From Sphagnum compactum (lineage: Eukaryota > Bryophyta > Sphagnopsida > Sphagnales), in assembly GCA_965153455.1 (NCBI GenBank), contig OZ234501.1:6076001-6140000 (forward strand): a DNA stretch of 64,000 nucleotides. Direction: 5' to 3'. The first letter of the stretch is position 1; each line of letters starts with the position of its first letter. The position numbers and the translations under genes are program-made. The notes under the pieces were generated by a model, which worked only from the letters and a program-made list of their open reading frames with translations, ran no database searches and had not been told where the DNA came from. Shown piece by piece: positions 37,713 through 47,238 of the stretch.

Positions 37713-40425
37713 AGAAATTTTATTTTTTTTCAAACCCTGCTATATATTGGCGACAACAAGAACCTATGGTCTAAATATGGCAAGTTCAACATTTTTTTTC
37801 CTCTAAATATGGTGACTTTGGCCTTTTTTTCCTCAACAAAATCCTATGGACAAATCATAGCCCCCTTTTTGTTGCCAAGTGACAAAAGTTTGCACCCCCC
37901 CAAAAAAACCTTGGTCCCAAGTGGTTTTGGAATTATGGTGTTATATGAAAGAAGACTCCATCATCTTTGGTAGTAATCTAGAAGAAAAAAAAGAGTCCAC
38001 AATGGTTGGGACTAGAGACCCATAATTTTGTGAATTGGATTGGTCAGCTAGGGTGAATTTATGTTGTTTGGGCTACTAATAGTTTTGTCCACATATGATG
38101 GGAAAAGAGTTAGCTGGATATGTCCATGAGTGGACAAACAAGAAACCATCCATTGAAAGCCTTCACTTGTCCTTGAATGGCAATTGAATGGATGGTGGGT
38201 TTCAATATGGTATAATTTTGTGGATGAAAACACAAACAAGTATACACAAAAAGTAATCTTTGACAAAATGCTCTTCTTAAAGTCCCGTGCTTAACACATA
38301 AATGTAAAAACAACAAGGGGTGTGTCACACTGTGGCCTTGCCATTTACATTTAAAAGTATCTTAAGGCAAAAGAAGAATTATGAAAACTCAAATATTTCA
38401 CCATGCAAAAATATAACCTTCAAAAATCCTTTAAAGGAAACCAAAATCCTTCCAAATATTATAACTCTATTATAACTAATCTTAAGTTTCAACACAAGCC
38501 AAAATAAATCTTTCAAAAATTCTCATATAAAAATAGACTTATTACCTTGGGGCCAAAATCCCTTAAGCTACTATACTCTCTAATGAATCTAAACACGATA
38601 TGCTTGCCTTGGTAGGCAAGGCCAACAAAGATGAAACCTCTTCAAACCTTAAAGTATGCCTAGCTATAATGCTCACTTGAGCTTCTATCACTATTTAGCA
38701 CATCCACCGTGTAGTGTTAGTTTCTCCCCATCCCCACACCTAAACTCAACAAGGGGAACTTAAAAGTGATTGACTCTTTAACTCTCAACACCTAGGTCAA
38801 TCATTATTGTTGGCCAATGAAAAACAATCATTTCGTCTTATAGGTGCTCCTGTAGGGCATTGTCAATATGTGCATTTTTATCAACCCAAATGAGTTTCAC
38901 ATTGTTTTAACTACAAAACTTCATTCAATAAATATAAATAATTTTACTTGTGTTGTTAGGCATGCTTTTATGCTCAAATTTATCATTTTTCCCACTGATT
39001 TCACAATAAATTACAGTAAAATTTTGATATATTATGGATTTTCAATGCAAAAATTAAACATATGTAGATACATCTTAAGCCTTCATTAACAAGAAAGTTG
39101 AACTTTTCAATGTTTCATCTATTTGCATCTATTTTTGTAAGAACAAACATTTCGTTGCATTTATTTGTATTTAAAAATTATATTTACATACTCCTTTAAC
39201 ATATGATTCTTCAATATCATTGTCATAAAATTAAAAAAACAGATTCATATTGATTATTAACATTTTAAAAATATTTTCAATTTTAATTAATTAAAATAAG
39301 TATGCTTAGTTTTTTCTTATGATGAAAACCCATGGACTACCCTAAAATGTCAGTTTTTTCAAGAAACTTGCCAACTGCTTCAAGAAAATTGAAAACCCAC
39401 AATTAGAGGTTTATTTTATCCTGAAAATTTTGAAAAAAAACATGTAACAGAAGGCCTCTTTTGATTTTGGAAAAAAATTCAAGACTTGGAACCTGAGGTT
39501 ATAATAAAATCAAAGAATTGCCAGTACAATTTAACCTTATAATACAACTGCGACACATTATAATGTGACAATGAAAACCCTCCATTTATCATACAATATG
39601 GGTTTATTAATGTTTTACATGGATGAATGTCATCCAAATATAGTGAATTTGAAACAAAATTAACTATATTTCATCCATCTAGGATGAAGATGTTTGCAAA
39701 CTTCAAGTGTACTCAAGAGAACTTTTAAAAATAATTGGAGCTCTAGTACCCATAATTTGTGGCTCATCTGTTTTTCTTTTTTGTAATTTAGGCAAATATA
39801 GGACCTCACCTGAATTGAAGTTAAACAACCCTTCCCCCCCTCCCCAGCCCTCACCAAATGTTTTCTTTTTTGGTGTCAGGTTCACAAGCATGAAAAGCTC
39901 AACAAACCACCTCCCCCTCCTTCCAACTAAGTGGGGATTGGGATATGATTTGATAAACATAATCACTAGAGACCCGAAGAAAGGGATGTGGGTCAAACAA
40001 CTTTTAAAAAATTAATTTTTTCTTTTCATAGTTCTAATTTCAATTTTAGCAAAAGGTTAATTCCATTGTCCAATTCTTTTATGTGCTAGTTCCACCCTTT
40101 TAAGGTGTAATTTTAGTCAAGGTCACCGGAGCTTGAACCCATTGAGTTTAACATGTCAAACCAAGGAACCTTGCAACATTGCTTAGAACCTACCCCTCCC
40201 TCATATTGAGGTTAAGCCATTAGGTGATGATTGGCCCACTTCTTCTTTAAGCAATTTGCATTCAGAAACATTGTTTGAAATCCACTAAAAGGGTATCCAT
40301 AGACAATGGGAACCAATTTGAAAAAAGGTATGGTGGAGGTACTCTTGATGTTGAAAAGAACACAAACAAGGAAAAAAGAACATTTAAAAGTGTTGCATTG
40401 GGAGCACTAGAGAAATTATGGATCA
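37713..40425. other. Intergenic DNA, no gene; one tRNA-like remnant
   Basis: Non-coding, with a C-run at 37893-37899 and another at 39835-39843. On the minus strand at 40118-40205 GCAAGGTTCCTTGGTTTGAC is followed by GGGTTCAAGCTCCGGTGACC, a B-box-like pattern that also occurs at 55020-55075 on the plus strand, so this is probably a decayed tRNA-derived SINE. Confidence 0.45.
38311..38360 (+). repeat. Short dispersed motif around GGGGTGTGTC-CACAC
   Basis: ACAAGGGGTGTGTCACACTG, GGCCTTGCCATTTA and AAAAGTAT recur in the same order at 57669-57724 (where GTGTGTCGACACAC forms a perfect palindrome). Two copies about 19 kb apart point to a small mobile element end. Confidence 0.6.
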
Positions 40426-40429
40426 CTAT

Positions 40430-40925
40430 TTTGGAAGGAAAGTTGTTTGTTCATTTGCTTTTCATGTAGAGATAGATCTCCCAAAGCATGGCACCTCTTC
40501 CCGTACTCTTGGAAGGCCCCCAATGATTATGGGCATACCAAGTTGATGTCATAATGTTTTGACATACAATGGAGAAGTTATTGAATATTGAACAATTATT
40601 TTGTTGAATATTCATTGAAACTAAAAACAAAAATTATATGAGAAGTGGGGCACACTCTTGGTATTGTTGGAAAGCCGTATGTGAATAAAATTTAATGAAA
40701 ATGATTTGGAAATCGTTTTACCTAAAGTGTAGGAGATAATGAACTTTGAGTAAGTTTTATCATTGGAAATTCGCATATATTTTATAAAAGAAAACGTTTC
40801 AGAAGGAAAAATTAGTTAGGTTACCGATTCACAGTTGGGCCAACATCAAAGGTGAGATTAGGAGGTAACTGATGTTAGAAAATGTGATATCACCACAACT
40901 AAAACTGTTTTGACAATATTGCAAT
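40430..40925 (+). repeat. 500-bp dispersed repeat family C, copy 2
   Basis: Homologous to 36420-36935 throughout, same orientation, with many point differences. It directly precedes the family B module at 40930. Confidence 0.7.
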
Positions 40926-40929
40926 TGTG

Positions 40930-41085
40930 GTTAATTTTGTGATATTGAAAATTTGGCGATTTTTTTCTTTAAAAAATAAAAAAGAAAAATTCGAATCTAC
41001 ACTAGATTTTATTGTTAAAATTCCCCAATTTTGTCACAAAAAAAACATGAAATTTACTTTGGGGGGGGGGGGCAGGGCCAAAAAA
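40930..41085 (-). repeat. Family B module (poly-G/C plus GCCAATTTT-type blocks) upstream of the mannanase gene
   Basis: In reverse complement it contains a poly(C) tract (12-13 bases), TTGTGACAAAATTGGGGAAT and CGCCAAATTTTCAATATCAC. Matching blocks (CGCCAATTTTTCGATATCAC and relatives, with poly-C or poly-G) occur at 45600-45850 and 57745-58700, upstream of the next two genes. Unknown class. Confidence 0.6.
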
Positions 41086-42031
41086 ATAACAAAGTCAATC
41101 TGCCTTCAATCATCATGTGGCACAGTCAAACTTAGATTGGCAAACATGCCAATAGTTGCAGTGGAATGACAACAGAGCAGCAAAATGATGAGAGAGAGAA
41201 TCCCAATAGCCAAAATAATAATTGCAGGCCCCAAGTATATCCACACTTAATTGCCAAAAGGAGACTTTGCAAATGATTGAATTGCCAATAATGAAGAGAA
41301 TTCTTGAACGTGATTCATCTGCAAATCGATCGATCCATCGCTCGCACATGTATATGTAGTCATATGGATCCTCACTCGAATTATTACAGAGCTGAATTTT
41401 GTTGGGTGTAGTAGAAGCTCAGCTCGATCGATCGATCGCCCCCGTGGGACTAGTTAAAATTCTCTAGGTTTTGTGCATGAGCTTGATATCTAAGTTGTTG
41501 TTGTAGAGATCTTTGTACTAGTTAGGGTTTGTACCTTTGCACTAGTTTTGAATTTGCAAGAGTCTGGCAGTTACAGTTTCATTGTCTCTATAGTGCTCTC
41601 TAAATATTATTGTATTTAGTTTTGAATCGATTGGGTCCTCGACCTCATGTGTTGTGTTTGTAATTCTTGAGGGAATTAATTTAATTACAGTGTTGCTTGC
41701 TCAAGGATTTAAAATGAGAATATAGTGCTCTTGAAGCTTAACTTGGGATCACCAAGAACATAATAATATTGCAGCTAGCTGGCTAGTAGCATGAGTCCTA
41801 CATAATTAATCACACTCATACAAAATGCAGTCGAGATTTTCGCTATTATAGTGCGTAGAGAAATAGTCATTGTCAAAAATTTCATAGCGGCATTTGACAA
41901 GATACCAGTGAAGAAAAATAAATTCTTCGACAATCTTTGGGTGTAAGGAATTGAGAAGAATAGAAGGCAAGAAAGAAAAAGACGACGTGTGGACTCAGTC
42001 GATCGCTAGCTGTGGACGACGAGTTTGTAAG
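41086..42031 (+). promoter_or_regulatory. Upstream region of the mannanase gene
   Basis: Contains two GATC-rich clusters (41326-41340 and 41423-41437) and a TA-rich stretch. No clear TATA box. The coding frame stays open upstream of the chosen ATG back to 41951 but without an earlier ATG. Confidence 0.4.
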
Positions 42032-44763
42032 ATGCTGGTGCAGGTGATGAGGATGATCAACCAGTCGTGGAGGAGGTCCTTCGGAAGCTGTTCTTCAATA
42101 CGCGGCCGCTGCGTGATCAGTAATTTTTGCAGTATCACATGGATTGTTGTGGCTCTCCAGCTCGTGCTTTTGGCAACGCGGTGGCACACTTGCAGCAGCG
42201 CTGTAGCTGTAGCAGCGCGACTGGAAAATGATCCGGCCAGCCCCCGGGGTTACGCCAGGACGCAAATGAGCGCAGCGGACGCTGCTGCTGAATTAGCCGC
42301 CAGTCGACAACGTTGGATCCCCCGCAACTCCACCAGCTTCGTGCAGTCGATGCGCGATGCAAGAACGCATGAATTCGTCAGCTGGAATGGTGATCAACAA
42401 CCCAGAAGCAGCAGCAGCAGTAGCAGCTTCGTGCAGACGCGCGGAAGGCAGTTCGTCTTGAATGGTCGACCCATGTACGTGAACGGTGCCAACTTGTACT
42501 GGCTGATGACCGCCGCGGCGAATCCTTACACCAGATCTCAGGTAACGCAAGTGTTGCAGGAGGCGGCCAGTGTGGGTCTCACTGTGGGTCGTGCCTGGGC
42601 TTTCAACGATGGAATTGGCTACGAGACTCTTCAAAGCTCGCCGGGTGTCTTCAATGAATACGTATTCCGGGTGAGTAGTTCTTAGATCAGTTCATGCTCA
42701 CGAACATCCTACAACAGCAACTGTGCAGCATCATGCAACACTCATATTCAATTCATGAAAGACACAGACAGCGACTGCAGTCTCTACACTAGATTACAGT
42801 CTTCTGTCGACATTGGTAGTCATGTGCAGTACCGATCGATGTCCTCGGACTGCAAGCTCATCCTGGGTTTCTTGGGGTGAGCTGCAGGGACTGGACTTTG
42901 CAGTAGCTGAAGCCAAGAGGTTTGGAATCCGCCTGATTCTGAGCCTCGTCAATGGCAATCCGTCCTGGGGAGGAAAGCAGCAGTATGTGGACTGGGCGCA
43001 GGAGTACGCAGGAATCTACCTTCCCGACGAAGACTCCTTCTTCACAGACCCGACCATAATGTCGTGGTACAAAAACTTCGTGAAGGTAAATTCCATTGCC
43101 TCACTAGCTAGCTGCAGTATTAGCTAGTAGTGTACATGATTACTGGTTCTTCAGATCATCTTAGATTCTAGATTGCAGCTTGCAGCACTTTGAGAGTAGA
43201 GATCACGTCGTCGAGACCGATCACTGTCACGCATCACAATCCGCTTCTGAACAGCTTTGATTTGGGTTTTGCAGACACTTCTGACGAGAGTCAACACAGT
43301 GACAGGCGTGGCCTACAAGGATGAGCCTGCCATCTTTGCATGGGAACTGATAAACGAGCCGCGCTGTGTTTCAGATCCTTCTGGAGACAGCCTGCAGGTG
43401 ATGATCATGTGTGCATGATCCCAGCATGATCGTCAGTTTTGGAGACTCTCCTTGTATTGATCCTCAGTAACGTGCACTGTACATATGGCGTCGGGTTTAT
43501 GGAAGAACTAACTGCTCATGAGCTAGCTGAGTGTCCAAACTTTGCAGCAGTTAGCAGCAGATTGATGATCAAATCATGGGTCTGATCTTTTTTTGTTGCA
43601 TGGGTCTGAATTTTGCTGCTGCAGGCATGGATCGTGGAGATGGCAGCTTTTGTGAAGAGTTTGGACCAGAACCATTTGCTGGAAGTGGGACTGGAAGGGT
43701 TTTACAGCGGGGAGTCGCTTGCCAGGCGAGGACCCGTGAACCCTTTCTCGTATGCAGCAGAGTATGGAACTGACTTCTTTCGCGATAACCAAGTGCCCGG
43801 CATTGACTTCACCACTGTTCACTCTTACCCGGATATCTGGTAGGCACCACGTCCTGCTGCACCCAGATGAGTCGAGTGCAAGACTTAAATTAGGACATCT
43901 TTCCATTAGGCTGCTTTGATCACAGATTCTGTAACCACAGCAGCTTTCCATTAAGGTCTTTTCAACTAGCTGTGGTCACAGTCATCTCATAGCTCTACCG
44001 GTCAAGCATTGATCAATTGCATGAGGCGTGAGAGCTGTGAGTCAAACCATGTCATTCACCATGCAGTGACATCTGTCCCTTTTTTCATGAGAATTTGTGT
44101 TTCCAAAGTTCCTAGCATGATTAATTACATAACCCACTTGCAGCTCTCCAATGGAAAGCAACTATCCTTGCATATCAAGCAACAAGGTCCTATGTCAGTG
44201 GCTTTCCATTAGACTGCTGTGATCACAGCACACTGCGTGTAACTGTGACCACAGCAGCACAAATGGACCCATATGATCACAGTAGCCTAATGGAGAGAGA
44301 CCTTTTCTCTGATCATAACAAAGCAAACTCGAGTACTACAAAGAACTGCATTGTTGAATTGTGGATTTGGTGTTAAACTGCAATGTGCTGGTTGCTAATT
44401 GCCTACTGCAGGATGCCTGAGCTCTCAGAGGCGGAGATGATCGCCTACATGCAAGACTGGATGAATGCGCACATCGACGACAGTTTCTACTTGAACAAGC
44501 CAGTGATGTTCACCGAGTTCGGGAAAACGAGCTTGACTCGTGGCTTTCATGAGGGCCAGAGAGACCTCTTCATGGCTGCTGTGTACGATACCATCTACGA
44601 GTCTGCTCGAAAATGGGGCCCTGCTTCTGGGGCGTTAGTATGGCAACTGTCCACCAATTCTCTTATAGCTGATTCACAAGACGGCTTCGCATTTGTACTC
44701 TCACAATGTCCCAGTACTGCCTCCGTCATGCACAAACAATCCTTTAGAATGGGGCTACTGTGA
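42032..44763 (+). CDS. Mannan endo-1,4-beta-mannosidase (GH5 subfamily 7), five exons
   Basis: Exons 42032-42670, 42888-43085, 43275-43397, 43625-43839 and 44412-44763 join in frame (GT-AG throughout) to 508 residues. The enzyme hydrolyses internal beta-1,4-mannosyl bonds in cell-wall mannans. The GH5 domain runs from about residue 138 ([19 protein letters not shown]) to the end. The acid/base is E307 in [10 protein letters not shown] and the nucleophile E427 in [22 protein letters not shown] and TVHSYPDIW are also typical. The N-terminus is longer than usual for the family: a basic stretch, a hydrophobic segment (about 34-50) that could be a signal anchor or late signal peptide, an Ala-rich region and a seven-Ser run (126-132). 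The start is the first ATG in frame; M6 and M8 are alternatives. Secretion is inferred from the family and the hydrophobic segment. Confidence 0.96.
43902..44296. mobile_element. MITE inside intron 4 of the mannanase gene
   Basis: TTCCATTAGGCTGCTTTGAT at the left is mirrored by ATGATCACAGTAGCCTAATG with GA at the right, giving about 25 bp of inverted repeat. Internal copies of TTTCCATTA and of GATCACAG / CTGTGGTCACAG occur in both orientations, so the interior is also partly foldback. It accounts for most of the 572-bp intron, whereas introns 1-3 are 189-227 bp. No clear target duplication. Confidence 0.75.
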
Positions 44764-44795
44764 CTCGAGCATCGAACACTAGCTGTCGAAAGCAT

Positions 44796-45000
44796 GGTTT
44801 TAGGGTTTAAGGTCAATGAAGGGGTTTCAGGGGTTAGAGTTTTTTTAGGGCTAGGGTTTTCGGGTGAAGGAAGGGATTTAGGGTTTAAGCTGGTAAATGA
44901 ATGTATGTACGGTTTAGGGTTCAAGGTGAATCAGGGTTTAGGGTTTAGTGAAGGGTTTAAGGGTTTAGGTTTAAGGTCAAGGAAGAAGGGTTTGGGGTCC
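44796..45000 (+). repeat. Degenerate interstitial telomere-like (TTTAGGG)n array
   Basis: GGGTTTAGGG-type words are dense: TTTTAGGGTTTAAGG, TTAGGGCTAGGGTTTTCGGG, GGATTTAGGGTTTAAG, CAGGGTTTAGGGTTTAG, AAGGGTTTAAGGGTTTAGG. The phase is irregular. It starts 33 bp after the mannanase stop codon and so lies in the likely 3' UTR. Confidence 0.85.
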
Positions 45001-45422
45001 CCAGAAAAGGGTGATCTCACAAGCAACAGACATTGTCTACAGTGAAATTCTATGAGATGCCAAATTTGGTTTGTGTATAATTAATTGTTAATTCACTCAA
45101 AATCCAATGAAATCACTCAGCGTACAGGGACGCCTTTTGTTGGAATAAATTTTACACAAATAAAGATCTTCATTTTGGATATAATGGTTCCCTCTTAGGG
45201 CTCTTGGCGCTAGTATTCTTCAAGTCCAAGGATCCTAAACAATCACATGAGGGATTTACCATTTGCAATTTCTCTATCATCATTTCCTCATTCTTATAAT
45301 GTTTTCATTGTTTTCACGTTTATTGCAATAAAGTATAATAAATATTTTTTGTGACCTCTCACTCTCTTATGTGTTTGTGTATTTTTCTCCATTTGAGTAA
45401 CTTATTGATTAACAATGGGATT

Positions 45423-45545
45423 GCTATGTCAATCATCAACAAGAAAATTTCAACAAATTTGGCTACAGACCATATATGTGAAAGTGAAACTCTTTTATGA
45501 TTTTTTTTCATATTTTGGCTAGGCTACCTATTGGAACCTATTGTA
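45423..45545 (+). repeat. Dispersed repeat family A, copy near RACK1
   Basis: GCTATGTCAATCATCAACAA, AACAAATTTGGCTAC and TTTTGGCTAGGCTACCTATT occur in the same order as at 11256 and 12917. Confidence 0.6.
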
Positions 45546-45589
45546 AAAATTAAGCGATTTGTTTTTTGTGAATTAGGTCCATTTTTTTC

Positions 45590-45855
45590 ACACAAATCTT
45601 TCGGTACATGTTGAAATCGTATTTTCCACGTTAAAATTGCAAAATGCATCCCCCACCCCCCCACCCCCCAAACTGCTTGCAAATAGTGATTTTTTCACAA
45701 CAAATTTTGTCCCCTTTTCTACGAAACAAAACGAAGGGAACTTTTTGTTTTTCTCTGTAATTTCATCTAATTTTGCCATAATTCAGAAAAATTCGCCATA
45801 TTTTCGATATCACAAAATCGGGAAAACAACCAAGGGGAAAAAAAAAAAAAAACTC
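45590..45855 (+). repeat. Family B module upstream of RACK1
   Basis: It holds an interrupted poly(C) run (45649-45669), AGTGATTTTTTCACAACAAA, TCTAATTTTGCCATAATTCA and CGCCATATTTTCGATATCAC. The same blocks appear at 58270-58700 and, inverted, at 40930-41085. Confidence 0.6.
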
Positions 45856-46076
45856 TGTCGCATCCTTCCTAAAATTTCATCCACGACAAAGTCTACATCT
45901 GTGAATTAGGGCACAACTTCATCCACAAGAGAGGGTTTTTTAGGGCTTGGGGAAGCTCTGCGTCCTTCTCTTTTGTCTGCTGCTTTTGTGGTTGCTCGCT
46001 CTCACCATCGCTGCTGCGTTGCTGCCGCGGCGCCTGAAGAGGAGGGCAAGAACCTTTCAATTGGGGCAGTAAGATC
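45856..46076 (+). promoter_or_regulatory. RACK1 5' leader and promoter-proximal region
   Basis: Composition shifts to genic. TTTTTTAGGGCTTGGGG at 45937-45953 resembles the telo-box-like elements of ribosomal-protein promoters, and a pyrimidine-rich run (CCTTCTCTTTTGTCTGCTGC) follows. The transcription start is not determined. Confidence 0.4.
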
Positions 46077-47238
46077 ATGGCAGAGACGCTTGTGCTCAGG
46101 GGTACACTCAAGGGACATGCGGGCTGGGTAACAGCCATCGCTTGCCCCCTTGACAACCCAGACCTCATCCTGTCTTCTTCTCGAGACAAAAGCATCATCG
46201 TCTGGCACCTGACCAGAGAAGAAGGAAACTATGGCTTCGCGCGTCGCCGCCTCACTGGCCACGCGCACTTTGTCCAGGACGTGGTCATCTCTTCTGATGG
46301 ACAGTTTGCGCTCTCCGGCTCTTGGGATGGAACCCTGAGACTGTGGGATCTGAACACAGGTGCGACAACCAGGCGTTTTATAGGACACACCAAGGATGTT
46401 CTCAGTGTTGCATTCTCGGTTGACAACCGGCAGATTGTGTCCGGCTCGCGGGACAAGACCATCAAGCTGTGGAATACCCTGGGGGAGTGTAAGTATACTA
46501 TTCAGGACTCGGATGCGCATTCGGGCTGGGTGAGTTGTGTGCGCTTCTCTCCCGCAACGGCTAACCCTATCATCGTCTCCGGCGGCTGGGACAAGCTGGT
46601 GAAGGTGTGGAACTTGACCAACTGCAAGCTGCGTACCAATCTCATCGGTCATACAGGGTACATGAACACGGTCACAGTGTCGCCTGATGGTTCTCTCTGT
46701 GCCAGTGGAGGCAAGGACGGCGTGGCTATGCTATGGGACTTGGCGGAAGGGAAGCGCTTGTATTCTTTGGACGCCGGGGACATTATCAACGCTCTGTGCT
46801 TCAGCCCTAACAGGTACTGGCTGGTTGCTGCCACGCAGCAGTGCATCAAGATCTGGGATCTGGAGAGCAAGAGCGTTGTGGACGAATTACGCCCAGAATT
46901 CCCATTTATGAGCAAGAAGGCTCAGGTCAATTCCCTTCTCACTCACACTGTCCAAATTTTTCTTGCAGAATGCCTGTCCAGCTGGTGGGTTATTGTCGAA
47001 AAATGCAACCATGATTCAGCTCTTTTTGAACCTAGTTTTTGTTTTCAACTTTGGTCTGTAGGAAGAATCATGAGCTACCATATTGCTTGTGGAAAATGAG
47101 TCTCAAATGAGTGTTGGTTTTATATGTGGCTTGTAGGTACCATATTGCATCAGCTTGAACTGGAGTGCAGATGGAAGCACACTTTACAGTGGCTATACGG
47201 ATGGGCACATTCGGGTTTGGGGTGTGGGACGAGCATGA
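46077..47238 (+). CDS. RACK1: RACK1 (receptor for activated C kinase 1), seven-bladed WD40 protein
   Basis: Exons 46077-46925 and 47137-47238 join in phase 0 (GT-AG, 211-bp intron) to 316 residues, close to other plant RACK1 proteins. It begins [19 protein letters not shown]. Seven WD40 repeats are visible; most show a GH near the start and WD-type ends such as IIVWH, LRLWD, IKLWN, VKVWN, AMLWD, IKIWD and IRVWG. The basic RDK in [11 protein letters not shown] and [11 protein letters not shown], the ribosome-facing surface, is present. The second exon gives [20 protein letters not shown], as in other plants, and the intron sits after KKAQ. RACK1 binds the 40S subunit near the mRNA exit and acts as a signalling scaffold. 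The start ATG follows a GC-rich leader. The C-terminus ends GVGRA where GIGRY is more usual. A single complete copy. Confidence 0.98.

Noticed and set aside
39707-40015. Plus-strand 102-codon open frame
   Set aside because: Spans a poly(C) run and has no motif; overlapping frames on the other strand are equally long.
45937-45953. Telo-box in the RACK1 promoter as a firm call
   Set aside because: The match to TTAGGGTTT is only partial; kept as a weak note.
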